Shown: positions 1-11,050, numbered from the stretch's first letter. The stretch: DNA of 64,000 nucleotides from Dolomedes plantarius (GCA_907164885.2 OU015493.1:51781996-51845995); one strand, 5' to 3'. Notes: generated from the letters alone by a model not told the origin. Numbers and translations are program-made.

Positions 1-1946
1 GGATAAGCCATTATTGAATAAGACAGCAATAATATTGTTAGTGAAATTTGCATACCAGTACGATCACAAGTGTGACTTGGGTAAGAAAATATGTTCATTT
101 AAGAAAGTATAAAATGACTGAAAATTTCAGCAAACTATATTTTCAGTTCAATTTGAGAATAAAGATAAATTTATATGTTCTTCATATGAAAAACAATTTA
201 TTTACTATCCCTACTGTAATTAAAAACTGTTGAATTATAGGTTGTAACATTTCTACAGAGAGCAACAAGAAGCTTGATAATAGATTTTATAGAGAATACT
301 AAGCGTGTATGCCGAAATTAGCATATCTCAAGCTGCTTCTTTAATTCATTCACTCAAAAGTTCGATTCTTGTGAATTGAATCTTGTGTATACCTTACAAC
401 TTATTTAAAAAGTAAAACTAGACTGTGTTTAAAAGTGAATAATTTTAAACTATACAGCCCATACCGACATCATAATTTTTTAAAAATTAAATAACTTATT
501 TTTCAAGACAACAGCTTAAAATGAATTTATCTAAGCAATGAGTAAAGTAGGAATAAATAGTTTTCATTCCCTGATACGGGAAGCCAAAGTTTCAAAGATA
601 TTATTTTTTCATGTATCAATAAGCACAATAAACACGTGACTTGTAAGTGAATCAACAAACATTGAAATTTCCCATGAACATTATGGAAATGTGTGTTAAA
701 ATCAGTTGTTAGGAAAAAAAATTGTGTTTGAATGTAACTCTGTATCATAAGGGAACTCATCTACATTTTAAACAACAGTATATGTGGGCACTAATGACAA
801 AAATCTTAAATCTATGAAATAACACAAGTTAAATATTTTTTTTTAAAAACCTTAATTCTTGATTATACATTGCATGAACATAATGTTCTTTATTATTTTA
901 TAATGAATGATAGTATATTACAAATATTACTAAAAGTCCTTATGTACTTATACTCAAAATGAAAATTACATGCCTCTTCTTAAGGTGCCTACCACTATTA
1001 TAGTCCATAACTTTTATATTTAAAAGACTGAATTAGTGTAAGTGTAAAATATATTTTACAATATTATAAAAGAAAATAAAATTATTTCATAACATTCATT
1101 TTGTAATTATTTTCAATGCCAAATTAATAAATTTCCTGATTTAAGTATTTCAGCACAAAAACTATTGAACATATTAAAAACTTGCATTTCAACATAAAAA
1201 ATTATCAATTTTCACAATTAAAAAAAAATTTAGTGTATTTAGTATTTTATAATTGAAATGTGTGGTGTTGTAAAAAACCTGCTAGAAAGCACTTCAAAAC
1301 TAAACAGAATCTATCTACTCTGCTTTAATATATGTATTGTATACTTCACAGAAATTTTTTTCTGCACATCATAAGTATTTATTGTGTAAAGGATATAATA
1401 AGTTATCTGAACATATAATCAGACTGAAATATTAAGGAACAGAATTAAGTGCCACAAAATAGTAACCACTTAATATGTGAAAACTAATAACTGTACTGCT
1501 TAAAGAAATGAACAGCATTGTTATCATTTATTTGTTTTATATAAAAAAAAATGCGACTTAATTAGAGTCCTGCATTTTGAAGAGAGCATTAAGTTTTGAA
1601 GAGAAACTGTGTTTGTTTTAATAGATTAATTTGAAAAATAATATAGAAAATGCTCTACATTTAAAAATATTTTACATTCAGTTCGAAAACATGCATATCC
1701 ACCACAAAATTCTTATAATCAATGAATATAAAAATGAAACGATTAACTTAAAACCATACCTTCTACTGTATGGATTTATTTTCAGAAATATGATCACAAA
1801 GAATTCATAAAATTAACAATGTATTTTTTGGCTTACAAAATTTAAAAAAATAAAATTTTTAATTTAGACAGACCATAAAAATTTTAAAAAAGTTAAAATT
1901 TAATTATAAAATACATGTTTAGAAGACTGCATATAAATTTACACAT

Positions 1947-1949
<3 letters not shown>

Positions 1950-2019
<70 letters not shown>
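1950..2019. repeat. (AT)n microsatellite
   Basis: An uninterrupted AT dinucleotide run of about 70 bases. Confidence 0.97.
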
Positions 2020-2022
<3 letters not shown>

Positions 2023-2603
2023 GTTCATATAAACTATTTAACATTTTGATTTCCAAGAGATGTGTTGTTTAGCAAAATTTATATTAGAAATATAATAAAA
2101 TTTATAATGAAAATAAGGAATAAAATTTTAAATTACTATGATTCAACAAATATAGCATAATTAACTGCATGTACATTTTGTCTATGAATAGTTTTAAATG
2201 ATACAGAAATTCTATTTTGCATATTGAAGACACTCACAAATTATTTACTGAGATATGTATTTTTCTAATTAGCTCTTTTTAGTTAGTAAGAAAACTCTTT
2301 ACTTTTGATATGGATGCCCTCAACTTAACAATTTTTGTAAATCAATTTGTCCAAAAGAAAACATCACAAAACTATTAATATTCTCAGTGAATGAAACAAT
2401 AAATTCAATCTCTTATTCCAAATCATACATTGGAAACAAAACTATCATAAATATACATGATTAATAAATATTTAAATTAATTTATATTAATACTCGTTGA
2501 TTCTGAAGTACAATAAACAACCCTATTTTTTAAAAACCAAATATACAAATGAAAAGTATTTTGAATATTCAGTCAGATTTCATATGAAATAAATAAAAGT
2601 TTG

Positions 2604-2637
<34 letters not shown>
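2604..2637. repeat. (CA)n(TA)n compound microsatellite
   Basis: A CA run passes directly into a TA run. Confidence 0.93.
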
Positions 2638-2884
2638 TTACTTAAATCGATATGCAAATAATATTTAACTCAGGTACAAGTCTGATATGCAGTAAACAAA
2701 TTTTTTGATTATAAAGAAAAGCACACAAACAACAAATAATATATGTATACAAATAATGGTAGATTTAGGATAGTAGCTAACTTTAGCAATTACATAATAA
2801 TATTTTTAAAAGTAATTTTTCGAGCGTTGAGAGTAGTTAGAATGAAGAACATATTATCAGATAAACAGAATTCTTATTAAAATA

Positions 2885-2890
2885 TTTATT
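2885..2890 (-). promoter_or_regulatory. Candidate poly(A) signal for the 94-codon ORF
   Basis: AATAAA on the minus strand (TTTATT on plus) lies about 115 nt downstream of the stop of the ORF at 3004-3288. The distance and strand suit a short 3' UTR. In AT-rich DNA such hexamers also occur by chance. Confidence 0.4.
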
Positions 2891-3003
2891 GAATTCAAGT
2901 AAAACAAATATATAATTTCGTTTTGAGATATGGCGATGTGTTAGCTTTCTTTGATCGTGCTCAGAATTTGAAATTTATGAAACATTCTAAATATTGTGTA
3001 AAA

Positions 3004-3288
3004 TTACTTCAAAGCATTCAGGGAGGACTGCGTAGCTGGTGGTACACTTGAATTAAAGTACTGAAGAGCATGTTTCGCAATTCTTTTAAGCACTTGCACA
3101 TCATTTTTTAAAGTTAATGAATTTTTTTCTAACGTGTTTAGAGATTCTGCAATATCTTTGACTTCAGAAGCGTACTCCTGAAGACGAAAATACTTCCGTA
3201 CTTCATGAAATCTTTGAAGGGCAGTTTTCATAAGAACAACAGCAGTCAATGAAAAGCAGAGAACCGCAAGGATAAACAATTTGTTCAT
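3004..3288 (-). CDS. Candidate small membrane-anchored coiled-coil protein (94 aa, unrecognised)
   Basis: Single-exon ORF with ATG at 3288 and TAA at 3004-3006. Residues 1-20 are hydrophobic (MNKLFILAVLCFSLTAVVLM), which reads as a signal peptide or single membrane anchor. The remainder (about 25-75) is charged and amphipathic with heptad-like spacing of L, I and V (for example VKDIAESLNTLEKNSLTL), suggesting a coiled coil. The tail is polar and Pro/Ser/Thr-rich. Codon use is balanced compared with the AT-rich surroundings, and ORFs of this composition are rare in this window. An AATAAA follows by about 115 nt and an inverted CCAAT motif lies about 190 nt upstream. I do not recognise the family. 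It could be one exon of a larger gene, but no in-frame splice site is needed to explain it. Function not assigned. Confidence 0.5.
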   Translation of the reverse strand: MNKLFILAVLCFSLTAVVLMKTALQRFHEVRKYFRLQEYASEVKDIAESLNTLEKNSLTLKNDVQVLKRIAKHALQYFNSSVPPATQSSLNALK

Positions 3289-3399
3289 TATTATTCAAAA
3301 GTCCAAGCGTGTGAATCCATTAGTATTTTTCCAATACCTGACATAAGTCGGCAATGGAGACACAAGAAATAATATTGACATCTGGATAACTGTATCAGC

Positions 3400-3660
3400 T
3401 GACAGTCACCTACTTTTTGAAAACATTACAGGGACTGTATGTGACACAGAAAAGGCACTTAATTAAGGATGATACCCATTGGCTGATTCACCATGGGTGA
3501 GGCCCAGACCGTCGACCCAAGTCAACACCCCCTAAACAGAGACGTCTCTTGAAGGAGGCGTTGCCCAAGTACTCAAACTACTTAGGCAATGACGTCATAT
3601 TAGGAACTCGAGCACTGTAGTAAAAAAGGGGAAAATCGGTGGCCGAGTTAACCATAACCA
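3400..3660 (-). promoter_or_regulatory. Possible promoter region of the 94-codon ORF
   Basis: A locally GC-richer stretch sits upstream (minus strand) of the ATG at 3288. It contains ATTGG on plus (CCAAT on minus) near 3478-3482 and several CpG dinucleotides in otherwise CpG-poor DNA. No convincing TATA box was found. This is an inference from composition and position only. Confidence 0.3.
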
Positions 3661-4087
3661 GTTTTCTTCTTCAGTTCACGTATATTTTTTTCCGTTTCAT
3701 TTTCTGATAATAGAAGTATTAATCTGTACACAATATGATTATAATCCTTATTAATATATAATTTCATTTGCGTCTTCAAGAAAGATTGCGTAGCTGGTAC
3801 ATATATGTTTTATAAACTGGATGGATCAATGCATCAAAATTTTTGCTCATTTAATTGTTTCTATTGATAGTAAATAGTAAATTTTCAGCCTGTCTAATAT
3901 TTCAATAATATAAAAATTCCCGGATAATATTTTGGAAGAAACAGTGCGCTATTGATGTGTGGTGGATGGGGTAAAATAGAATACCTAACCGGTATTAATT
4001 ATTTGCTATGAACAAGTTATATCAAGTTATATTAGGAAAATAAGTATCGATGCTAAAAAAGACACTAGTTTTATTACCAGCGCAAGT

Positions 4088-4090
<3 letters not shown>

Positions 4091-4163
<73 letters not shown>
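4091..4163. repeat. (TA)n microsatellite
   Basis: An almost pure TA run of about 73 bases. It generates a spurious ORF with a long Ile-Tyr repeat on the minus strand. Confidence 0.97.
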
Positions 4164-4168
<5 letters not shown>

Positions 4169-4214
4169 TTAATTATATGTGTGTGTGTAAGTAATAAAAA
4201 CGCCCCACCATTAT

Positions 4215-4275
4215 TAATTGCCTTTGAAAAGCTAACGCTACGCAACGGACTCCTATGTGAACAGGCCCTAACGCG
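4215..4275. mobile_element. Terminal fragment of a Harbinger-like MITE
   Basis: The end sequence CGGACTCCTATGTGAACAGG followed by CCCTAA matches the termini of the MITEs at 38512-38693 (reverse complement of TTAGGGGCCTGTTCACATAG). Only one end is recognisable; the other side runs into unrelated sequence and the (TA)n tract. Confidence 0.6.
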
Positions 4276-5108
4276 TATTCTAAATTCCTTTCAACCTCAA
4301 TAAAGCACAGACTGCATTTCAAAAACGAAATAACCGACAATTCTATTATCTTCAATGCACGCGCGGTAAAGTTATTTTTAGACATGAGTCAGCGTCATGC
4401 GTCTATCTCGCTATGCCGTACCGGTTCGGAAAGTCTAGCGACGTTGAATCATACCTTCAAGTGTTCGAATCCGACCAATTAATAGAATTTTCAAGTCAGC
4501 GGGGAAAATGTTGCATCACTAGATGGCAATTGGAACCTGTTACGAAGGATGACAATGCTAAGTTATTTAAACTCCGACACGATTGACGGGATCGGTTTTT
4601 GACGTCGTTGTGAGGTTTGAATTGGAGCTCTCGAAACGTCCCCAAGAGAGAAGGCAATTGATGCTTGTGGATCGAGACCTGGTCCAATTTTGGCTGGAGG
4701 CCAGTGGCACAGATGTGCAAAATCATTCATCTCTGTAAATATTTATTTTTATATTTAATTGTGAATAAAAGAGTTCCGGGACTCTATCCCCGACTCATCC
4801 TCAGTCATTCTACAGAGTTTTATCGGCTAGGTTTCAGCCAAGCTCAGTTTCGCCATCCAGTGTCCTCGGTAGTGAAGCAGTATAGTCGGGAACTAGATAA
4901 CATATATATGTAACGAAAATTGCCTGCTCCTAATTTTAACCCAACGCGTATTCCAAAGTCTCTCTTTTAACAAACCACAACACCTCTTCTAAACTAGGAC
5001 CTCGGAGTAATTTAATTCATATTTTATATTTGCCCGTAATGCAAGTACCGTTGAATCTTCTCCAAGCACTAGAAATTTCAATCCCGCTATCGATGTTTAA
5101 AACCTCAC

Positions 5109-5155
5109 TAACGTGATCATATATAATGTGACCCACATTATATATGGTCACGTTA
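5109..5155. repeat. Near-perfect inverted repeat, 22-bp arms, 3-nt loop
   Basis: Arm 1 is 5109-5130 and arm 2 is 5134-5155. They are reverse complements with one mismatch (an A/C difference at the GTGATC versus GGTCAC position) around an ACC loop. Confidence 0.9.
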
Positions 5156-5164
5156 ATGGGGTCG

Positions 5165-5345
5165 ACATATAATAAATAAGTGCTTTCGAACCCCTACTTA
5201 CTAAACCCCAATGAAGAGTAGATAATAAATATGCCTTGTTCAAGTCCTACTTAGTTAACATATCATAAATATGTCATACTTATCATAAGCAAGCCCCTAC
5301 TTACAAGTCTATAATAAATATGCCTACTTTCAAGTACTATTTACC
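5165..5345. repeat. Degenerate short tandem repeat
   Basis: Four imperfect copies of a unit containing ATAATAAATATGCC, a CAAGT-like segment and CCTACTTA follow one another at roughly 40-60 bp spacing. The copies are too diverged for an exact unit length by eye. Confidence 0.5.
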
Positions 5346-5672
5346 AGTGACCCGCATCCACCAGCGACAGCGATGTGACTGATTCTGGTCAATTATATAA
5401 TTCCAAAACCTTGTGAGAAAATAGGGAAAATGTCCATTATAAATACGCCTGCAACAGAACACATATCAGCATTTTTATTTTTTGTTCATTCGCTCGTCCG
5501 CTGTTTTGATAGTATGTAAGGCCACAGCTCTTCTTCTCTTAATACATTGCATTGTAGCCTTTCGCTTTTTGTGTTCCTGAACTCTGTCTTCACGGTGATG
5601 AAACCTAATAAAAGGGCTTTCCTGGATAGACGACTGCCACCATCTCTCCAGTATATAAAATGTATCTGCTTA

Positions 5673-5716
5673 CAGTGGCGTAGCGAGGGGTGGTAGGGGG
5701 GAGGGGGCAAGGGTGT
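5673..5716. mobile_element. End of a hAT-type MITE (CAGTGGCGTAGC family)
   Basis: CAGTGGCGTAGCGAGG matches the terminus of the complete MITE at 10574-10741. It abuts the truncated end of the Tc1-like transposase. The partner end is not found here, so this is half an element or a rearranged junction. Confidence 0.55.
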
Positions 5717-5719
5717 TTA

Positions 5720-6532
5720 TTATGCCTCGTCAATCTGGCGATTGACGAAGAACCGTTGGACAATGCGTGCCACGTGTGGTCGCGCATTATCCTGTTGAAA
5801 TATGGCTGTGGGCAAGCCCTGAAGGTAAGGAAGGACAACTGGCTCCAACACCTCGGAGATGTAGCGCTGGCTGTTTAAAGTACCGGCAATGCGTACTAGA
5901 GGTGTTCGAGAGTGATATCCAATACCGCCCCATACCATAATACCCGGTGCAGGACCAGTGTGGCGGTGCATAACGCAGCTGTTCAGCATCCTCTCTTCAC
6001 GGTGTCTCCAGACTCGAATGCGACCATCGCGGTGTTGCAGACAGAAGCGTGACTCGTCAGTAAAGACAATTTCATTCCATTCTGCCGTCCACATCCTTCT
6101 GTCATCGCACCATTGGCGGCGGAGACGTCTGTGGTTCTGCGTCAAGGGTAGACAAAGCAATGGTCGTCTTGCGGGCAGACCACTCTGCTGTAAACGGCGT
6201 CGAATGGTACGCGCAGACACTGGATGATGCGTTACAGACTGCATGTGCTGTGCTATGGTTCGTGATGTGACTGAGCGATCCGTCACTGCCATGCGCACAA
6301 TTTGCCTGTCATCACGTGAAGTGGTGCGCTGAGGTGGATGCGATCGAACACGCCGGTCCGTCGTACCCTCCTGCATCCAACGATCACATATCCGCATTAC
6401 AGTTGTTTGGTTTCATCCAACACGACTACCGATTTCCCTGAAAGATAATCCACAATCTCGGTAGGCCACTATCCTTCCTCTGTCGAACTCGAATACTTGA
6501 TCAAAAGATGATCGCTGTTTTCGACGAGGCAT
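5720..6532 (-). pseudogene. Tc1-like transposase, C-terminally truncated, with an in-frame stop
   Basis: The ORF starts at ATG 6532 (MPRRKQRSSFDQ) with a paired-type helix-turn-helix (LSFREIGSRVG). An in-frame TGA at 6413-6415 follows codon 39, in a context that fits decay of CGA (Arg). An open stretch then runs from Met 6397 to TAA at 5720. The second HTH region is followed by the DDE domain: first Asp in FTDESRF, then GIMVWGGIGYHS, second Asp in FQQDNARPHVA. The sequence ends just after NRQID, so the SPDLSPIE segment with the third catalytic residue is absent. Family proteins are about 340 aa; about 260 codons remain. It cannot be an active transposase. Confidence 0.92.
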
Positions 6533-6898
6533 AATTGATCGTTTTTCTTTTGAAAAAACCACAAGAAAAACACAATTGCCGAACTTGAAATCGTCGAAAT
6601 CATCAGATCATCAGACAAATGGGATAACTACGTTATATAGGCCACGCCTTCCAACGTAGGCTTGCATAGTAATGACCAGAGTAAAGGTGAAAAGAGATAG
6701 GTTGGATTTGGATCCGGGGAGTGGCTTGAGAAAAGGAAGTTTAATGTGATAGTTAAAGCGATGCTCATGGGAGAAATGCTTAAAAAAGATAGGAAAAACT
6801 TTAAAAAATAAGAAAAACTTAATAAATTAAAGCTCACTGCTTACCAAAGTAAGAAGTAAGGTTACAAAAAGTAATGAAAAAATGAAGTTTTAAAATAA

Positions 6899-8479
6899 TT
6901 AAGAACAGAGAACGGCTCTTGGCCGTCTTCTGTTAGCAGGATCGGCAGGGTCATAATTGGCGAGATTTAATAGGAGTTCATTATCAATAGAATTATGGAA
7001 GTTAGTAGTTAAATTTTTGAGGAAATTTGGAATAGTAAGGAGGTCAAGCTCCTCGTGGATTTCAGCATTCCTGAAATACCACGGTGCGTTAACGATTTGT
7101 CGAATAGTAATATTTTGTACTACGGTTAGCTTTTTAATATGAGAATCTGCTGCGTATGTCCATGCCGGAGCTGCATAAGTAATTAGAGGTCTAAGAAATG
7201 ATTTGTAGATGAGCATTTTATTATTTATAGATAATTTACTGTTCCGAGCAATTAAGGGGAATAGTGAACGTTTGGCAACTCGAAACTTGTCCCTAATTTG
7301 TGTTATGTGATGTCTCCAGGTGAGATTTTTGTCAAGGGTGACTCCTAAATACTTAACGGTGTCAGACCAGGGGATAATAGTGTTACCAATAATAAGTTTG
7401 TATTTGTCAATAGTGCGTTTAGTTTTTTGTGTAAACATAATAGCTATGCATTTATCTGTGTTAATTTTGATTTTTCATTTGTCGAGCCACTGTTGGATAA
7501 TTTTCATATGGTCGTTAAGGTATTTGACGGCGTACTTGGGGCTATGATCAGTTGCGTAAATAGCGGTGTCATCGGCGAAGATGGCAATATTAGTTTTATT
7601 ATATTGATAAATATCGTTAACGTAAATGTTAAATAAAATTGGAGCAATAATAGAACCTTGGGGAAGACCGCTATAGAAATTTAATTTGGAAGATAATTTA
7701 TCTTTAATTTTAATTTGGAAGGTACGATCTTTTAAGTAGGAGGTTAGGAGTTTAATGAGATGGGGGGGGGGGGAATTGTAATTAATAAGTTTATGTATGA
7801 GGCCATCAATCCAGATTTTATCGAACGCTTTAGCAACGTCAAGGAAAAGGGCAGCAGTGCATTTTTTATTTAATTTAGAGTCAGCAAGATGATCAACAAT
7901 GCGATAAATTTGGTGAGGGGCTGAAAGAGATTGGCGAAAACCAAATTGATAGGGGATAATAATATTTGCAGAGAGGAGGTGGTTATTGATTTCATAAGCA
8001 ATGAATTTTTCAGTAAGTTTACTGATGGTATTTAAGAGGCTAATTGGCCGATAGCTATCAGGAGAGTTCTTATTTTTTCCAGGTTTAGCTATGGGCACAA
8101 TGATGGAATTTTTCCAACTTTGAGGAAAGTGATTCAATTTAAAGATAGCATTAATAAGGGCAGTGATTTTGAATATGAACTTAAGGGGGATGTTTTTAAG
8201 CATAGTATTAGTAATTTGGTCTTCGCCAGGCGACTTTCGATTAGGGAGTTTTTTAATTATTTCCTTAACTCTGGAGGGGGGAATGTAAATTTCAGCAGTG
8301 GGGTGATTAATAGAATTAAATAGGTTTATATTAGTTTGAACAGTATTGTCTATGCTAGTATTGGGGCTGGGATTAAGGATGAAGTCGTTGGCAAGGGTTT
8401 GATCGATAAGATTAGATTTATCTTCGTCAGAATAAATGAAGTTATTGTTACTAGGATTAATGAGGGGGGGGGATGACAT
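6899..8479 (-). pseudogene. LINE ORF2, reverse transcriptase domain
   Basis: Reverse transcriptase of the Jockey type. Motifs in order: RKSPGEDQITNTML, SYRPISLLNTISKL, GFRQSLSAPHQ, LFLDVAKAFDKIW (first catalytic Asp), GLPQGSIIAPILFNIYVNDI, and the active-site box IFADDTAIYA. A TGA at 7475-7477 follows QQWLDK, in a context fitting loss of a Trp codon (TGG). The same frame continues as KINTDKC and through the thumb and C-terminal segment (VKYLGVTLDKNLTWRHHI) to the stop at 6899 after NRRRPRAVLCS. The catalytic residues themselves are intact. Confidence 0.93.
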
Positions 8480-9578
8480 TAGGTTTATTTTTAAGGCATT
8501 TAGCGGCTCTCCAAATGGAATTGTCAGTTATGTCAAGTGAAGTTATGTAAGTTTCCCAACTTTTATTGGCTTTGTCGTGAATATAGTATCTTAAGTTTTG
8601 TTGAGCGTTGTTCATTAATGTTTTATTATGTGTGGTTTTGTTCCTTTGCCAATTTTTACGCGCTCTATTTCTTTCGTTAGTGGGAATTTTAAGTTGGGTG
8701 TCGGTACGAATTTTATTAGAAGGAGGAATAATTTTGGTGTTTTTGATGAGGGCGGAGTTAATATCATTAGTTATGCTATGAACAAGATTTTCGATGTCGT
8801 TATGGGTGTTAATTTCAGGATGAGTGTAGGGTAAGTTATGCAGGTCTTTTTTGAAGTTATCCCAGTTGGTGAATTTAGAATGATTGATAATTAAAGGATT
8901 AGTGTCTAAAGGAATGGTGAGTGCAACTGGGTTGTGATCCTAGGAGAGATTGCAGAGGGTTTCAATAGTAATATTATGGGGAAAGCCTTTAACAAGAGCA
9001 AAGTCAATAGTGCTACTGCTATACCTAGAAAAATGAGTGGGGGAAGAGGGGGCAATTATGTCAAATTCAGAATTCGCAGTAAAATTATAAATGGTGTTAC
9101 CGTAAGTGTTATTAGTTTTACAGTTCCACAGAGTGTGATGAGCATTAAGGTCGCCGAAGAGGATAGTGTTAATGTTTAAGTTATCAAGAGTTTTTAAATC
9201 GTCAAGGACGTCGTTAGGATTTTGAACAGGGGGAATATAAGTAGAAACAATAGTATAGGATGGGAGGTTATTTAGTTTAACATTAACAGCAGTAGCGTTA
9301 ATAATTTTGAGGGGGGAAATGATAAGTTCATGATGGGGTAAAGTATTTTTGATAATTATAGCGGTGCCTCTCTTGGCTTGTGTATAGGAATTATAGTCAG
9401 TTCTATAAGTGGTGTACTGAGGGATGTTAAGTTTATCCTCTGGTCTGAGATGAGTTTCTTGTATGAGAATGATATCGGGGGTATGCTCATTTACAAATTC
9501 TTTAAACTCCCGGATCCTGGAAAGTAAACCGTTGGCATTCCAAGCAAGAACAACAAGGGAAGGAGAGGGCGTACCCAT
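8480..9578 (-). pseudogene. LINE ORF2, endonuclease domain and linker
   Basis: ATG at 9578. The domain is an apurinic-type endonuclease of the exonuclease-endonuclease-phosphatase fold: Asn in LAWNANGL, catalytic Glu in ILIQETHLRP, Asp/Asn in LFGDLNAHH, then STIDFALV. The final SDH motif is broken: a TAG at 8940-8942 sits directly before DHNPV. The same frame stays open through the linker to about 8480, where a run of C (minus strand; G9 at 8464-8472) shifts the frame by one base relative to the reverse transcriptase. Two lesions in this half of ORF2. Confidence 0.88.
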
Positions 9579-9811
9579 TAACTTGAAATTTCCGGACGAT
9601 TAAGCATGCCAGTGAAGAAGCCAAAAATTTTGTCATCTTCAGTCTGGCCTTTATTAATTCTATCTCTTGTAGTGGTAAGTCTATCTATTAAGTGGGTTAA
9701 ATTGGAGGTACCTAAGGCAGCTTTAATTTCCTCAAGGAGGTCGTTAATTTGTTTGATTTGTTTTAAGACGTTTAAACCATCAGTAAATTTAGGATAATCA
9801 ATAATTTGGGT
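9578..9811 (-). pseudogene. LINE ORF1 C-terminal fragment (gag-like)
   Basis: An open frame of 77 codons enters from the truncated 5' end and stops at TAA 9578-9580. It encodes an amphipathic Leu/Ile/Lys-rich helix (LKQIKQINDLLEEIKAAL), typical of LINE gag-like proteins. No zinc knuckle is left because the 5' part is missing. Its stop overlaps the ORF2 start as TAATG, sharing the A at 9578. Confidence 0.75.
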
Positions 9812-9839
9812 GATCGTCGAAATCTCGAAGCCTTAAATA

Positions 9840-9990
9840 GCGCTTTGAAGTGGCGCCACAGGCGCGCGTGATGTGCGTCTGAGCTGAAATTCTAATCATT
9901 TGCGTATCTCACCTCCGCTAATGCATGTTGTAAATTTCATGTTATTTGCACGTTTCCTTCAGGGTGTTGCATTTACAGTGGCCAGCAGTG
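9840..9990 (-). repeat. 5' terminal region of the Tc1-like element
   Basis: Contains the outer terminal sequence next to TA at 9991-9992. When the LINE is removed this leader continues into the sequence just 5' of the transposase ATG at 6532, which shows the two parts were once one element. Confidence 0.75.
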
Positions 9991-10072
9991 TATATACATA
10001 AATAAATTGCTTAAAACACAAAAACAATAATCGTAACCATCTCTACGTTATAAACACATTATGAAAGTGCTA

Positions 10073-10525
10073 TACGCACATAAATGATTAGAAAATAAAA
10101 CTGTGACTGCCTTGACACTCAAAATATTTATGTACAAAAATTAAGTATAAAACTTAATGCACACATGAATACTACAATAAAATATGACTACATTAAAAAT
10201 CTCAATTTCAGAACTATAATATACAATAAATAGAATGTTTTGTTTCTCGAATAGAACGGAACAAAATATTAACATTTTAATATGATTATTAATAGATACG
10301 CACATAAATGATTAGAAAAATAAACCTGTGATTGCTGTGACACTCAAAATATGTATGTACAAAAATTAACTATAAAACTTGATGCACATTTGAATACTAC
10401 AATAAAATATGACTGCATTAAGTATCCCAATTTCAGAATTATAATATACAATAAATAAAATGTTTTGTTTCTCGTATAGAAAGGAGAAAAGGATTAACAT
10501 TATTATAGAATTATTAAGAGTTTGC
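10073..10525. repeat. Tandem duplication, 224-bp unit, two copies
   Basis: The sequence beginning TACGCACATAAATGATTAGA at 10073 recurs at 10297. The two units share most bases (for example CTACAATAAAATATGACT and AATGTTTTGTTTCTCG). No coding content. Confidence 0.85.
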
Positions 10526-10573
10526 ATAAGTTGCATATCATCAATTATCGTAAAAAGTTAAATATGGTAATTA

Positions 10574-10741
10574 CAGTGGCGTAGCAAGCATAACTGGCGC
10601 CCGGGCCACGCTACCTTTTTGGCGCCCCTCATGGTCTTGGGGACCAAAGGGTCCAATGGTCTTAGGTACCATTTGGCGCCCCTCTGCAAGTGGCGCCCGG
10701 GGCATGACAGACCCCCTTGCCCCCCTCTCGCTACGCCACTG
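10574..10741. mobile_element. Complete hAT-type MITE, 168 bp, 8-bp TSD
   Basis: Terminal inverted repeats CAGTGGCGTAGC and GCTACGCCACTG, flanked by exact 8-bp direct repeats GGTAATTA at 10566-10573 and 10742-10749. The 8-bp TSD and CAG start point to the hAT superfamily. The interior is GC-rich with repeated TGGCGCCC motifs and has no coding capacity. Confidence 0.9.
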
Positions 10742-10849
10742 GGTAATTAAAATATTCCACATTGAAGTCAGGAAATTAAAAACAAAAGGTTCCAATAGTT
10801 AGTTGATCGTTAAAACGTTTCCAATTTTAAGATTATGTTGGTAGCAAAT

Positions 10850-11050
10850 ATAGCTCAAACACACTCAAACGAATGCCGTTTTCAAAAATCGAATATCTCA
10901 ATGTTGGCGGGGGGGGGGGGGGGCTAGGAGGTTTTGCCCACTAAAAAATAAAATGCTCATAACTCTTTTACAAATGGCACTCAAACGAAAATTTTTTGAG
11001 CTCAAACACTCTCAAACGAATGCCGTTCTCAAAATTTGAATAGCTCTTAG
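10850..11050. repeat. Diverged satellite-like repeat, roughly 140-150-bp unit
   Basis: Two partial units contain CTCAAACGAATGCCGTT, a G-run, and AAATGCTCATAACTCTTTTA. The same unit recurs more cleanly at 11695-12020. A 15-base G run is at 10909-10923. Confidence 0.8.

Larger units (their letters stand above)
1..2880. other. AT-rich intergenic DNA without a supported gene
   Basis: No ORF here has protein-like composition. The two short ORFs (61 and 77 codons) are low-complexity AT-rich reading frames with no recognisable motif. The stretch holds the (AT)n tract at 1950-2019 and the (CA)n(TA)n tract near 2604-2637. It may include far downstream sequence of the small minus-strand ORF at 3004-3288, but nothing shows a transcript. 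Confidence 0.7.
4420..5670. other. Non-coding stretch, unassigned repeats
   Basis: No protein-coding signal. It holds the hairpin at 5109-5155 and the degenerate short tandem repeat at 5165-5345. Short ORFs of 74-82 codons here are incidental. Confidence 0.5.
6602..9812 (-). mobile_element. Jockey-clade non-LTR retrotransposon, 5'-truncated
   Basis: Flanked by an exact 12-bp TSD, ATCGTCGAAATC, at 6590-6601 and 9813-9824. It contains the end of ORF1, all of ORF2 (endonuclease plus reverse transcriptase) and a 3' UTR of about 300 bp on the minus strand. The 3' end is not poly(A) but ends in a short repeat of ATCATCAG (plus strand), as in some LINE clades with simple-repeat tails. Length about 3.2 kb. 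Inserted in the leader of the Tc1-like element, so it is younger than that element. Confidence 0.92.
5720..9990 (-). mobile_element. Tc1-like (Tcb2-like) DNA transposon, truncated, split by a LINE
   Basis: The element reads right to left. Its 5' terminus is at 9990 (CACTGCTGGCCACTGTAAAT on minus, next to TA at 9991-9992), followed by a 5' leader, the LINE insertion at 6602-9812, the rest of the leader and the transposase from 6532. The leader rejoins cleanly when the LINE and one copy of its 12-bp TSD are removed. The 3' third of the transposase and the other terminus are missing; the sequence ends next to a half MITE near 5716. Confidence 0.85.

Noticed and set aside
4027..4245. 72-codon ORF with Ile-Tyr repeat
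   Set aside because: Pure translation of the (TA)n microsatellite.
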